64,000 nt of DNA from contig NC_018645.1 in NCBI RefSeq assembly GCF_000307105.1, positions 880,578-944,577 of the forward strand. Reading direction: 5' to 3'. The translations under genes and the position numbers were made by a program. Source of the stretch: Desulfobacula toluolica Tol2. GTDB taxonomy: Bacteria; Desulfobacterota; Desulfobacteria; Desulfobacterales; Desulfobacteraceae. Positions 1 to 8,737 of the stretch are shown here, one piece after another (the stretch's first letter is position 1; the number at the start of each line of letters is the position of its first letter). Below the pieces are notes generated by a model. The model made no database searches, was not told the origin of the DNA, and was given only the letters and a program-made list of their open reading frames with translations.

Positions 1-623
1 AAATGCTGGGGGGATCGTGCCGCCACCATGGCATTGATGGCGGAATCAAGGCTGCCGTCCGTGCTGTTTTTGAATCCTACCGGCATGGACAGGCCGCTTG
101 CCATTTCACGGTGGGTCTGGGATTCTGTTGTCCTGGCACCAATGGCAACCCAGGACAAAAGACCGGCAATGTACTGTGGGGTGATGGGATCAAGAATTTC
201 CGTGGTTGTGGGAAGTCCCATCCGGTTGATTTTAATCAACAGGGATCTGGCTTGTCTCAGCCCTTCATCCATGTCATAGGATTCATTCAGGAAGGGATCA
301 TTGATTAATCCTTTCCATCCAACCGTTGTTCTTGGTTTTTCAAAATATACCCGCATGATCAGATTGATTTTATCTTTGACTTCTTCTCTCAATTGATTCA
401 TTTTTTCGGCATATTCAAGAGCTGCGTCCGTGTCGTGAATGGAGCAGGGTCCGGCAATTACAAGGAGGCGTTTGTCTTTTTTCAGTAAGATGTTTTCAAC
501 GTCGCGGCGTCCGTCCAGAACGATTTTGGCAACATCTTCTTTGACGGGAAGTTCTTTTTTGATGGTATCGGGCGAAATAAGATGTTTGTATCCGGTTACA
601 TTTTTGTCATAGGTCTGTTTCAT
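1..623 (-). CDS. aroF: 3-deoxy-7-phosphoheptulonate (DAHP) synthase, 3' part beyond left edge
   Basis: First enzyme of the shikimate pathway, condensing phosphoenolpyruvate and erythrose-4-phosphate. The reverse-strand reading frame is open from an ATG at 623 to the window edge and is incomplete at its C-terminus. Visible family motifs include AGPCSIHD, an [11 protein letters not shown]-type segment, WKGLINDP, and [17 protein letters not shown], all typical of the AroF/G/H class I type. The start is supported by an AAAGGA ribosome site about 10 nt upstream. It sits downstream of a Phe/Tyr-rich leader peptide and an intrinsic terminator, so attenuation by Tyr/Phe supply is inferred. Which feedback isozyme (Tyr, Phe or Trp) it is cannot be told from the visible part. 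Confidence 0.93.
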   Translation of the reverse strand, partial: MKQTYDKNVTGYKHLISPDTIKKELPVKEDVAKIVLDGRRDVENILLKKDKRLLVIAGPCSIHDTDAALEYAEKMNQLREEVKDKINLIMRVYFEKPRTTVGWKGLINDPFLNESYDMDEGLRQARSLLIKINRMGLPTTTEILDPITPQYIAGLLSWVAIGARTTESQTHREMASGLSMPVGFKNSTDGSLDSAINAMVAARSPQH

Positions 624-672
624 TGCTTTTTTCCTTTGCAGGTTTCATCCAAAAGCCAACAGCCTAAAAACC

Positions 673-709
673 AAAAAAGCCGCAGGCTTTTGCTGCCTGC
701 GGCTTTTTT
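673..709 (-). terminator. Attenuator terminator in the DAHP synthase leader
   Basis: A perfect 9-bp stem, GCCGCAGGC/GCCTGCGGC with a 7-nt loop, is flanked by six A and six T residues, so it can terminate in both directions. Read on the - strand it lies between the leader-peptide stop and the DAHP synthase start. An upstream segment GCTGCCTG (735-742, reverse strand, inside the leader ORF) is exactly complementary to CAGGCAGC in the 5' arm plus loop, giving an 8-bp competing antiterminator. Confidence 0.85.
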
Positions 710-717
710 GTTAAAAA

Positions 718-798
718 TTAACTATAGCGCACAACAGGCAGCTCAGTATAAAAATACCCAAAATAAAAATAAAGTCTGTCTGTTGTATAAAAATTCAT
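718..798 (-). CDS. Phe/Tyr-rich leader peptide of DAHP synthase attenuator (26 aa)
   Basis: A 26-codon ORF starts with ATG after an AAAGGAAAA ribosome site and ends at TAA 8 nt before the attenuator stem. It contains six Tyr and four Phe codons, with the control run YFYFGYFY at residues 10-17. Its length, codon run, position and the overlapping antiterminator are those of amino-acid biosynthetic leader peptides such as PheL. Inferred role: ribosome stalling at Tyr/Phe codons when charged tRNAs are scarce frees the antiterminator and lets transcription enter aroF. It is not expected to have a function as a protein. Confidence 0.85.
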   Translation of the reverse strand: MNFYTTDRLYFYFGYFYTELPVVRYS

Positions 799-975
799 TT
801 AATTTTCCTTTGTTAAAGTTCATATAGACCATGTATTTTTTTTAAAGTCAAGAACATTTATGAGAGCCGTCATTGACACACGAAATTTTTATATGAACGT
901 CTTGAAAAATCCAAACATTGACTTTAATCTTTGGTTGTGTGCATACCAAAGTTCAAATATAAGGATAAAGAGACA

Positions 976-1404
976 ATGAAAAAAATATTTTGTGCAATAT
1001 GTCTGATATTATTGCTGTCAATCAATGTTTGGGCTCAAGATGTAAATACCGTCAAAGTTGATTTGTTAGCCAAAACAAGCTCAAGTTGGGATGGACAACT
1101 TCTGCCGGACTATATGACAGGTAAACCGGAAATAACGATTCTCAAAATTACAATCCCTCCAAATGTAACGCTGCCAATGCATGAACATCCGGTTATAAAT
1201 GCGGGTGTATTACTAAAAGGAGAACTCACTGTTAAAACAGAAGACAAAAAGATACTACATTTGAAAGCGGGTGATTCAATCGTAGAAGTGGTCAACAAAT
1301 GGCATTACGGGAAAAATGAAGGGAATGAACCGGCAGAAATCATAGTCTTTTATGCCGGTATACAGGATAAGCCGATCACTATAAAACAAACCGTTGGGAA
1401 ATAA
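976..1404 (+). CDS. Exported small cupin-domain protein
   Basis: 142 aa. The N-terminus (residues 1-20) is a Sec signal peptide ending in VWA-Q. The rest is a single cupin barrel: motif 1 has MHEHPV with metal-ligand-type histidines followed by a GVLLKGELTV strand, and motif 2 is the LKAGDSIVEVVNKWHYG segment. I chose the ATG at 976, which follows AAGGATAAAGAG and restores the signal peptide; the frame is open further upstream. No substrate can be inferred. It stands alone, 28 bp ahead of a ParB-like gene, and co-transcription is possible. Confidence 0.8.
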   Translation: MKKIFCAICLILLLSINVWAQDVNTVKVDLLAKTSSSWDGQLLPDYMTGKPEITILKITIPPNVTLPMHEHPVINAGVLLKGELTVKTEDKKILHLKAGDSIVEVVNKWHYGKNEGNEPAEIIVFYAGIQDKPITIKQTVGK

Positions 1405-1432
1405 GGTAAATTAACCATAAAAATAAAAAAGT

Positions 1433-2185
1433 ATGAGAATTAACATGGAAAATAATTTTATAAATATTTCTGAACTCAATATCCAGGATCCTTTTGTTTC
1501 AATTTTTCCTGTCGGCAATGATACCCTTGAGTCGATCAGGCAGGATATGGATACAAACGGATTTGACCCTATTTTTCCCATCATTGTTTGGGAGGGAAAA
1601 AATGTTGTTGTGGACGGTCACACAAGGTTTGCTGCTGCCAAAGCACTTGGACTGGAAGAAGTTCCGGTTCTTTTTAAAGCTTTTGAAAATGAAGACGATG
1701 CTGTTCTTTACAGTTTTCATATCCAGCGAAACCGTAGGAATATGTCGGATGATGATATCTTAAGATGCCTTGAATTGCTTGATACGATCCATGCTGTCCC
1801 CAAAAAACAGAAAAATTTGGATTCTCCGAAACCGACCCGTAAAGAAACCAATGAAATTCGAGCAAAGGAGCTGGGCATAAGTCCTCATAAAGTTGACAAG
1901 GCCCGCAAGGTTCTGGAATATGGAACTGACGATATCAGGGAAAGTGTCAATTCAGGTGAAAAATCTATTAACAAGGCATTTCAGGAAGTCCAGGAAATTC
2001 GCCGTGAGAGTGGTGAGATAAAAGGAAAGCCTATCAACGGACTTGGAAGTGCAGCCAAATATACTCAGACCCTTGGGAAATTTTTAAAAGAATTAACAAG
2101 GATCAGAGAGGACGGTTGGCATGATGTATCGCAAGAAAAAGCCCTGGCTGATCTTGAGGCCATTATAGAACTGATCGAAAGCTGA
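1433..2185 (+). CDS. ParB/Srx-type nuclease-domain protein, orphan (no ParA)
   Basis: About 250 aa. Residues ~10-110 form a ParB N-terminal-like domain with the IIVWEGKNVVVDGHTR segment carrying the GHTR-type box, then an HIQRNRRNMSDDD stretch like the ParB/KorB box II region. A putative helix-turn-helix follows (ELGISPHKVDKARKVL). The C-terminal third has no family I recognise. There is no parA or parS-like cluster nearby, so this is more likely a regulator or DNA-binding protein of the orphan ParB class than a chromosome segregator. The start is uncertain: ATG 1433 lacks a good ribosome site, and ATG 1445 (MENNF) is equally plausible. Confidence 0.75.
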   Translation: MRINMENNFINISELNIQDPFVSIFPVGNDTLESIRQDMDTNGFDPIFPIIVWEGKNVVVDGHTRFAAAKALGLEEVPVLFKAFENEDDAVLYSFHIQRNRRNMSDDDILRCLELLDTIHAVPKKQKNLDSPKPTRKETNEIRAKELGISPHKVDKARKVLEYGTDDIRESVNSGEKSINKAFQEVQEIRRESGEIKGKPINGLGSAAKYTQTLGKFLKELTRIREDGWHDVSQEKALADLEAIIELIES

Positions 2186-2196
2186 TTTTTAACAAA

Positions 2197-2231
2197 AATC
2201 AAGGCTCCAAACTATGGTTGGAGCCTTGATT
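2197..2231. terminator. Hairpin terminator between convergent genes
   Basis: A 14-bp perfect stem AATCAAGGCTCCAA/TTGGAGCCTTGATT with a 7-nt loop lies 11 bp after the ParB-like stop codon. On the - strand it is followed by TTTTTGTT, a better uridine tract than on the + strand, so it may serve both converging transcripts. Confidence 0.7.
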
Positions 2232-2378
2232 GAAAAATTATCGTTTCATTTTTTGGGGGGGGATTTTAGGCAGATGGGGGCTTGCTTGTGCTTTTTGGAA
2301 GGATTGGGCACCGGGGAATTAAATCCCCCGGCTACCCGATCTGGTTTCTTCCTCAGAAGGTGACAATATCATGATTTT

Positions 2379-2819
2379 TTACGCTAATGTCCATGGTTTT
2401 GTAAAGTATGTCTCGCGTACTTTAGATGCCTTGGAGGCAGCCCATTTTTCCAGACCCATTTTATTGATTAAGCATAAATTGAATACCTTCATATTATGAG
2501 GCAGTTCACTGGATCTGTCGGCATAAGGGTGTAGGTTGTCACATGGGAAACTTTCACAATCTCCGCAAAAATTTAACTCATTTTTTTGGGAGCATTCATA
2601 GGCTGCACAACGATGTGATTCACCGAAAATATGCTTTTGTAATGGTATTTGCCCATTGTGGCTACGGCACCCATTGCATAGCATTATTTCAACAGGCACG
2701 TTGTATTCCTCAGACATTCTTTCAACTGTGCTTCTCGCTTCCTGATCTTCTTGGGCCAAATAGAAATGGCAATTGAAGCAGTCAAGACCGCAGGGAGCGG
2801 TCATTTGAAAATAATCCAT
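2379..2819 (-). CDS. DUF3795-type cysteine-rich protein
   Basis: 146 aa. The protein begins with the APCGLDCFNCHFYLA motif and carries further paired cysteines (LCNGCRS, CAAYECSQKNELNFCGDCESFPC). This spacing is characteristic of DUF3795, a small family common in anaerobes and thought to bind metal or a Fe-S cluster. The function is unknown. It is monocistronic, with about 300 bp of AT-rich sequence upstream (2820-3118) in which I see no gene. Confidence 0.8.
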   Translation of the reverse strand: MDYFQMTAPCGLDCFNCHFYLAQEDQEARSTVERMSEEYNVPVEIMLCNGCRSHNGQIPLQKHIFGESHRCAAYECSQKNELNFCGDCESFPCDNLHPYADRSSELPHNMKVFNLCLINKMGLEKWAASKASKVRETYFTKPWTLA

Positions 2820-3118
2820 AACTAATTCTCCTCATATAAAGGTTTTTAAATCCTAATCAATTGTTTGAGTAAAATACAATCTGAAAAAAAATACATCCCC
2901 CATATGGGTGATAGATAGTTTTTTTAAATTATCTTTATTAATTGCCCAAAACCGGAATGTTCAAAGACTTGAAGTTTCATGGATACAAAAACTATACTTT
3001 AGGATAAATTTGAGATGTATAAAAATTATTCTGGCGGAATTTTTAAAAATCAACTATATCTCCAAAAAAACTTACCGTATGGAACTAATGATTTTCATAC
3101 TATTCTATATAAGTTGAA

Positions 3119-3787
3119 ATGAAGATGATAGAAGAAAATCTTACAAAAATAATTTCCGATTTTATACCGGGGGGACTGGTTGAAACCACGATTCTCCCCC
3201 AATGTGATGAAATATCCCTCTGTCTATTGAATCCGGATTATTCCAAGTGCGAATTGAGCGTGGAACAGGGTTTGCGTTTGATGAAGGAACCACTGTTTTG
3301 GGTGTTTTGTTGGGCAAGCGGCCAGGCTATGGCACGATACATAATAGATAATCCGCGGTTAATAGAAGGTAAGCGTGTTCTGGACTTTGGCTGTGGCTCC
3401 GGGGTGGCGGCGATTGCCGCTGCAAAAACGGGTGCTGCAAAAGTTTGGGCTTCTGATATAGATCCATGTGCAGTTCATGCGACTGCGCTTAACTGTCAAT
3501 TGAATTCGGTTTCGGTTGAAGTCATTGAAGATTGGGAGACCTGTCCAGAAGCACCGGACATTATTTTAGCCTCAGATGTGTTGTATGACGAAAAAAATCT
3601 GCCTTTGCTCGATCAATTTATTGCATGTGCGCCTGAAGTTCTTGTTGCTGACTCCAGGGTTAAAAATTTTAACGTCCCTTTTTACCGAAAGATTGCAGAA
3701 CTCGATAGTTTTACCATACCTGATTTGGGCGAGCCTGCTGAATTTGGACATGTGAATATATATTATGCCGATTGTTCCTTAACTTAA
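3119..3787 (+). CDS. Class I SAM methyltransferase, ETFB-lysine-methyltransferase-like
   Basis: 222 aa. Glycine-rich SAM motif VLDFGCGSGVAAIAAAKTGA (around residues 85-104), then the acidic ASDIDPCAVHAT motif II and the LASDVLYDE post-motif. The upstream WVFCWASGQAMARYI segment is typical of the family 16 methyltransferases that include human ETFB-KMT/METTL20 and bacterial homologues, which methylate electron-transfer flavoprotein beta lysines. Assignment to that substrate is inference. The start codon could be ATG 3119 or ATG 3125; neither has a strong ribosome site. Confidence 0.8.
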   Translation: MKMIEENLTKIISDFIPGGLVETTILPQCDEISLCLLNPDYSKCELSVEQGLRLMKEPLFWVFCWASGQAMARYIIDNPRLIEGKRVLDFGCGSGVAAIAAAKTGAAKVWASDIDPCAVHATALNCQLNSVSVEVIEDWETCPEAPDIILASDVLYDEKNLPLLDQFIACAPEVLVADSRVKNFNVPFYRKIAELDSFTIPDLGEPAEFGHVNIYYADCSLT

Positions 3788-3958
3788 TGCCATAAAGACT
3801 CAGGAGTAAATTTAAAGCTTTGAGGGAAAGAATATAGAGGGGATTGAAAATGTTCAATCCCCAAGGTTTCATTGCCGATAAATATTTTTGATTCAATAAT
3901 AACTTTCTGATATCTTTTTAAAAAGTGAACATATCAAATCCCTAAGTGAGAGTTTTTT

Positions 3959-4567
3959 TTACTCTCGCCAATGTTCTGGTTGATTAAGTACATTAGAACA
4001 TTGCACTGCCCCTTTTATTCTTCCAATAACTCCGGGACATAATTCCTGCACCATCCAGGCACCTGCATATTCTTTAGGTATGTGATATGGAGCTTCATAG
4101 CCAATAACTCCTGCTGGCGTGAAGCCGACACGTGGATAATATCCAGGATGTCCTAAAACAAAGACCAATTCCACACCTGAATCTTTTAACAGATTCAATC
4201 CTTCTCTAATAAGTCGAACGCCAATTCCCTTGCTTTGAAAGTCCGGAAGAACGGCCAATGGTGCAAGTATTCGGGCTGAGACAGACTCTGTGGTTTGTGT
4301 AATTTTTACTTTTGTATAGAGGATGTGCCCTACCAATTTTTCATCCTCAACAGCTACAAGTGAAAGGATTGGAAGTGCTGTTTTATCATGAAATAGGCCC
4401 TTAACGAGTTCAGCGATTTCAGGCCCTTTTGTTTCTCCAAATGCTTTTGTATGAATGTTTTCGATTTCAAGCTTGTCTGATTCAATGGATTTTCTTATTT
4501 CCAATGCTTCTTTCTTTTTTATATCCTTTTCTTCTTCGGGGCGAATACTATTTTTATACATGATCAT
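3959..4567 (-). CDS. GNAT-family N-acetyltransferase (YhbS-like)
   Basis: 202 aa. GNAT core from about residue 25: LSLVAVEDEKLVGHILY (beta4), then ILAPLAVLPDFQSKGIGVRLI holding the Q-x-K-G-I-G acetyl-CoA pyrophosphate loop, and VLGHPGYYPRVGF as in YhbS-type predicted acetyltransferases. The substrate is unknown. Its start overlaps the 3' end of the rsgA-like gene by 14 bp, so the two are translationally linked. The first ~20 residues are charged and may be dispensable; a later start is possible. Confidence 0.82.
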   Translation of the reverse strand: MIMYKNSIRPEEEKDIKKKEALEIRKSIESDKLEIENIHTKAFGETKGPEIAELVKGLFHDKTALPILSLVAVEDEKLVGHILYTKVKITQTTESVSARILAPLAVLPDFQSKGIGVRLIREGLNLLKDSGVELVFVLGHPGYYPRVGFTPAGVIGYEAPYHIPKEYAGAWMVQELCPGVIGRIKGAVQCSNVLNQPEHWRE

Positions 4568-5678
4568 TTTTCCTGTTATTTATCGCTTTTATTTTCAAAG
4601 AAACCTCTTTCCACCTTTCCTTTTCCACTCGATCTGCACTTTTTGTTTGCCGGTTAGATAAATACGCCAATTCACGTTTCATTTTTTGGTAGCTATCCAA
4701 CCTTTCTTTTCTGATTGTGCCGATAGTTAAGCCATGAAGCACTTGACAACCAGGCTCATGCGTATGACTGCAATCGTGAAAACGACATGTATTCGCCAGT
4801 TCTTCTATCTCTGGGAAAGCAACATTCAAACCACCTCCATCATCCCAAAATCCTATTTCCCGAATACCGGGATTGTCAATCACCATACCGCCTTGAGGCA
4901 TCATGATAAGGCTACGACTGGTAGTAGTATGTTTCCCTTTTCCCACATGTTCACTTACTAAATTGGTGGCCTGTATGGTTTTTCCAGCAAGGCGATTCAC
5001 AAGTGTGGATTTGCCAGCTCCTGAAGATCCAACCATGGCAATTGTTTGGCCTTGTGAAAGATAAGGTTCTAATGAAGCCAATCCGGTTGAATCCTTTGCC
5101 GAGATAAAGTGAACCGGAACGTTAAAGGTCACAGTTCCTACTTCTCGAACATAATGCTCGGGATTTTGATGAAGATCTGCTTTGGTTAAAATAATAGAAG
5201 GCGTCAAACCACAATTATATACCAGAGTCAGATACCGTTCTAATCGTCGTATATTAAAATCCCTGTCAAGACCGCAAACGATAAATACAGTATCAAGATT
5301 TGCAGCGATTATCTGTTCTTTATTCGATTGAGAATCTTGCTTGCCATGTGTACCGGTTGCCCCTCTGGATAAGGTATTTTTCCTTGGCAATACTGCAGAT
5401 ATAACTTTGTCGTTCACGAGAACCCAATCTCCTGTAACTGGAAACGGGCTTTCTTTATGGTGACTTAACCTTCCTGCAACAGTAACGAGTCTTTCTGAAG
5501 TTCCCTGGCTAATGAGAAAACTATTTTTCCGTACTCCGACGACTCTGGCCGGGAAAAAGTTGTCGTTGCAAATGTTGTCCAAATGAACCTGGAAATGGGA
5601 ATCCCATCCCATTTTTAAAAGAGGTTGGAGGATATCGGTTGCGTCTATATTATTTGTATGCTTTTTTTTAATCATCAT
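4554..5678 (-). CDS. rsgA: Ribosome small subunit-dependent GTPase A (RsgA-like)
   Basis: 374 aa. Circularly permuted GTPase that assists late 30S maturation in known members. An N-terminal OB-like domain (~40-105) is followed by G4 (TKAD, 165-168), G1/P-loop (GSSGAGKST, 217-225), the GKHTTTS switch region and DNPGIRE (G3). The C-terminal zinc-binding knuckle is CRFHDCSHTHEPGC. AGGTGA precedes the start. It belongs to the longer RsgA class (about 350-370 aa) and may be a second paralogue rather than the housekeeping copy. It is followed by an overlapping GNAT gene. Confidence 0.9.
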   Translation of the reverse strand: MMIKKKHTNNIDATDILQPLLKMGWDSHFQVHLDNICNDNFFPARVVGVRKNSFLISQGTSERLVTVAGRLSHHKESPFPVTGDWVLVNDKVISAVLPRKNTLSRGATGTHGKQDSQSNKEQIIAANLDTVFIVCGLDRDFNIRRLERYLTLVYNCGLTPSIILTKADLHQNPEHYVREVGTVTFNVPVHFISAKDSTGLASLEPYLSQGQTIAMVGSSGAGKSTLVNRLAGKTIQATNLVSEHVGKGKHTTTSRSLIMMPQGGMVIDNPGIREIGFWDDGGGLNVAFPEIEELANTCRFHDCSHTHEPGCQVLHGLTIGTIRKERLDSYQKMKRELAYLSNRQTKSADRVEKERWKEVSLKIKAINNRKNDHV

Positions 5679-6249
5679 TAATCGTCACCTGTTTTTTTAT
5701 AGCTTCTTAGGTATTTTTTTATGTATTAAATACCAATTTATCTATGATTAGATTGATAGCTTATTAAAAAATTTATTTTTGTGTAGGGGGTGTTGCAGAC
5801 GAAAGGCGTAACAATAACTTCGGAATCTTAGAGAGACTCTATCCGGAAAGGATCAGAAAAAAATATAGTCTGTTTTTATCTAATTATTAATTTTGATCTG
5901 GACTAAATTAAAATCAACCTGCTACCGAATTAGTAGTACCTTTTGTCGGCAACGATTGACACAATATCTAATAATCTTTTGAACAAAAAAACTCCTTTTT
6001 AAAAAAAAATAAACGTTTGCTCCAATATCATATTTTTGTGTTTATTGTCAAATTTTTTATTTTTTCAGTAATAGCCATGGCAGATTGACCTGCCCCAAAA
6101 AAAAATGAAAGAGATCTGATTCCAGCAAGTTAGAAGTCTTTTAATATAAAATAGCTGGAGAATTCAATGGTAATGATCTGTATTCATAGTCTTGTTTTTC
6201 AGATGCCGAATTTCTATTGTTGAAAACATATTAAATTTGGGCTTTTGAG
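5679..6249. other. Long AT-rich intergenic region holding a dispersed repeat
   Basis: No convincing ORF or RNA gene is visible between rsgA and tRNA-Thr. The stretch at about 5790-5870 is less AT-rich than its surroundings but matches no riboswitch I can recognise. At 6077-6152 it contains a ~75-bp element whose reverse complement recurs at 21467-21542. Confidence 0.5.
6077..6152 (+). repeat. Dispersed 75-bp conserved element, copy 1
   Basis: It starts with ATGGCAGATTGACCTG, continues through an A-rich run to ATGAAAGAGATCTGATT, then TTAGAAGTC and an AATATAAAA end. The same blocks in the same order occur on the opposite strand at 21467-21542 with only a few substitutions. Both copies are intergenic. 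Confidence 0.7.
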
Positions 6250-6325
6250 TGGAGCCAATGTGCGGACTCGAACCGCAGGCCTGCTCATTACGAGTGAGCT
6301 GCTCTACCACCTGAGCTACATTGGC
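6250..6325 (-). tRNA. tRNA-Thr (anticodon CGU), CCA encoded
   Basis: 76 nt on the reverse strand. Acceptor stem GCCAATG/CATTGGC, D-arm with AGGTGGTAGA, anticodon stem GCTCA/TGAGC around the loop CTCGTAA (anticodon CGU, threonine ACG), T-arm TGCGG-TTCGAGT-CCGCA, discriminator U and a genomically encoded CCA. All four stems pair fully. Confidence 0.96.
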
Positions 6326-6413
6326 TTGCCGGTATCAATACTAGAGTTTGTGGAAAAATTCAAGCATCAACCTGCATGAAGATGAAAAAAATATTTAAAG
6401 CCGTGTTCCAGGT

Positions 6414-8276
6414 TTATGGGCTAGTCTGTCCGCCGTCAGGATTAAAGGGCATGACAACCCTGTAAACTCCCTCCTCCAATATGCTTTTAAGATGGGGGAA
6501 CGCTTTTTTAAACACCTTCATTATTTTGCGGTTGGAAAATAATACCTCGGCTGTAAACGCCTCAATTCCGCGCTCTTGTCCGATTTTTTTCAACAGGTTC
6601 ACCATATGGGTGGCAATGCCGAGGCTGTTATAGTGTTCATCAACAATGATGGCGACTTCAGCAGTTTTGCTGTGGCCTTCTTTTAAATACCTGGCCTCGG
6701 CAATTAAAATCCCATGTCCGATTTCCCCTGCCAGCCCCACGATAGACATGTTGTTTTTCCAGTCAATATTGACATATTCCTGCATTTTTGCATGGGGCAT
6801 TGTGGCAATGGAATGGAAGTACCTGTAATAAATGGATTCGTCGGAAAACCGGTAAAAAAGCCGTCGCATTTGTTCCTCATCCGAAGGCTTTATGGGCCGG
6901 AACCTGATCGTTACATCGTGTTTAAAAGTCTGCTGGTCACTGATTTCATGGGGATAAAGGCGGGAGCTGTCTTTTGAAAATATCTGGTCCGGGTAGAGAA
7001 TTTTTTTTTGTTTTGCCTGTAAAAACAGGTCCGGGCGGTCGTCCGGGTGGGCGATTTCTATGAGGGCCAGTGCCCGTTCCCGGATGGAAAGCCCGTTCAA
7101 CATGGCTGTGCCGTACTCTGTTACGATCATGTCAATGGACTCTTCAAATCCCAGCTGGTTATGATACCGTTCAATGGAGACCATTATATTGGAATGGTTT
7201 TGAAGATTCCTGGAAGGAAGGGCAAATATGATACGCCCGCCCTTGGAAATCTGGGCACCTAAAAAAGTGTCCATCAGTTCCATGGGGCCGGAGATCACAT
7301 TTCCTTTTCCATGGTGCAGGGCAATGCGGCCGGTCAAATCCGCCTTGCGTGCCGGGATAACGGCTATAAAACGTGAATTTTTTCCAATATTGACAGGATC
7401 AAACACGGTTTGTATTTCCTGAAATTCCACAAAATGGTTCCGGTCCAGCCAGGCCAGCAGTTCCGGAGTTCCAAACGCATAGGATGCAATGGATTTTCCC
7501 TGGAAAACGGTTTTATACAGATTGGTCACGGCACCGCTTTTGATCAGGTACATTAAGGCATCGGTAAACACCGGGGAATGAACTCCTAGATGGTGCTTGG
7601 CGGCAAGCTTGCGGCCAAGGGATTCAAACAGGGGGCCGATGGAAAAGGCAATACAGCTTTTATCCTGGATCAAAGAGGCAATGTTTTCGGCAATCCGGTC
7701 AAATGGCTGGCTGGTTTCCCATTGTTGAAAATAAACCGGGTCTTGGTTTGAATGGACCAGCAGATCAAACTCACACACATTTACAAATGTGTTGCCAAAA
7801 GTCCTGGGAATTTTAGGGTTTATTTCTCCTGCAACAAAAGATGCCTGTTTCATGGCGGACCGCGCCACATCCAGGGAAACGCCCAGGCTGGCATTCCCGG
7901 AGTTATCCGGCGGAGTTATCTGGATGAATGCTGCATCAACCAGGATTCGCCCTGAGTCAAAGAGGCGTTGCAGCCGGTTGAACCGTGTGGGTATCAGATC
8001 AATCAGCCCCTGGCTGATGGCCTTGTTCACCATGTTGCCGGAACTAAAGGTTTTAAAACGGTACTTGTGGTCATCAAGGGTTTTAAGGGAAATGGCATCA
8101 CTGAAATTCACCAGCTGGATCAATTCAAGGTCCGCCAGGTTGTGGTAATCTGAACGCATAAGCTGTTTTACAAGGGTTTGGGGTTCGGAAATGCCCGTTC
8201 CCAGAAAAATACGCATTCCCGGCTTGATTTTTTTCATTACAGCATCAGGATCAACAATCTTTTGTTTCCAATTCAT
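6414..8276 (-). CDS. Acetyl-CoA hydrolase/transferase fused to C-terminal GNAT domain
   Basis: 620 aa. Residues ~1-440 match the acetyl-CoA hydrolase/4-hydroxybutyrate CoA-transferase fold: MRIFLGTGISEPQTL near the N-terminus and the C-terminal-half signatures VTEYGTAMLNGLSIRERALALI-IAHPDDRPDL. Residues ~455-610 are a GNAT domain (IRFRPIKPSDEEQMRRLFY, then IVDEHYNSLGIATHMVNLL as the acetyl-CoA loop). The fusion suggests a CoA-transferase whose activity or partner proteins are controlled by lysine acylation; this is inference. It is monocistronic, 88 bp after tRNA-Thr in transcription order reversed. The usual single-domain enzyme is about 430-510 aa. Confidence 0.9.
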   Translation of the reverse strand: MNWKQKIVDPDAVMKKIKPGMRIFLGTGISEPQTLVKQLMRSDYHNLADLELIQLVNFSDAISLKTLDDHKYRFKTFSSGNMVNKAISQGLIDLIPTRFNRLQRLFDSGRILVDAAFIQITPPDNSGNASLGVSLDVARSAMKQASFVAGEINPKIPRTFGNTFVNVCEFDLLVHSNQDPVYFQQWETSQPFDRIAENIASLIQDKSCIAFSIGPLFESLGRKLAAKHHLGVHSPVFTDALMYLIKSGAVTNLYKTVFQGKSIASYAFGTPELLAWLDRNHFVEFQEIQTVFDPVNIGKNSRFIAVIPARKADLTGRIALHHGKGNVISGPMELMDTFLGAQISKGGRIIFALPSRNLQNHSNIMVSIERYHNQLGFEESIDMIVTEYGTAMLNGLSIRERALALIEIAHPDDRPDLFLQAKQKKILYPDQIFSKDSSRLYPHEISDQQTFKHDVTIRFRPIKPSDEEQMRRLFYRFSDESIYYRYFHSIATMPHAKMQEYVNIDWKNNMSIVGLAGEIGHGILIAEARYLKEGHSKTAEVAIIVDEHYNSLGIATHMVNLLKKIGQERGIEAFTAEVLFSNRKIMKVFKKAFPHLKSILEEGVYRVVMPFNPDGGQTSP

Positions 8277-8737
8277 AGGGGGGCCTTATAATTTTTCAAG
8301 ATGATCCAAACTATGCCGAAAGCCTTGGCTTTAAAGAATTTTCATAGTTAGGTGATTACCCATTCAACTGAAACAGTGCCGGAAGGGAAACCTTAATTTG
8401 AAATAATCACAACAATCGGTCAGAAAAGACAACGGGAAATGAAATTTGAATTATTTTTAAACTTTATTGCTAATTTTTTTATCTGTCAAGGAATTGATGT
8501 GGTCTATATGTTTGACTCATGGGATATTTTAAAAGGCTTTGATGTATTGATTCCGCAATCATGGCCTTTTTTGCTGCCCTTGCTTTCCTTGACAAAAAGC
8601 AACTTACTGTCTACATATTGCAGATTTGATATACGGTTTGTTTGGTTGGCAGTCGTAAATTATTTTTTTTTACGGCATTATTGCCATACAATTAATCGGC
8701 CATTGCCGGTAACGTTTACCCTTATCAGGAGTATACT
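8277..8737. other. Intergenic region, probable decayed 5' flank of a chemoreceptor gene
   Basis: Holds the repeat described at 8401-8498. A 100-codon + strand frame across 8439-8741 is AT-driven, starts inside the repeat and overlaps the next start, so I do not call it. Confidence 0.5.
8401..8498 (+). repeat. Conserved upstream element, copy 1 (shared with MCP promoter region)
   Basis: About 75% identical by eye to 13874-13973. Shared blocks include AAAAGACAAC, TTTATYGCTAA, ATCTGTCAAGG and ATTGATG. The second copy lies just upstream of the intact chemoreceptor gene; this copy lies upstream of an unrelated membrane-protein gene, about 2.3 kb from a chemoreceptor tail remnant. Confidence 0.75.

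Noticed and set aside
2311-2333. Hairpin CCGGGG/CCCCCGG as a terminator
   Set aside because: No T-run on either strand and it is not adjacent to a stop codon; the 14-bp hairpin at 2197-2231 is the better candidate.
5790-5870. Possible riboswitch upstream of rsgA
   Set aside because: I could not fit the sequence to any known aptamer consensus, and no paired stems with conserved loops stood out.
6250-6325. tRNA-Thr as an attachment site for an integrated element
   Set aside because: No integrase gene and no direct repeat of the tRNA 3' end was seen nearby.
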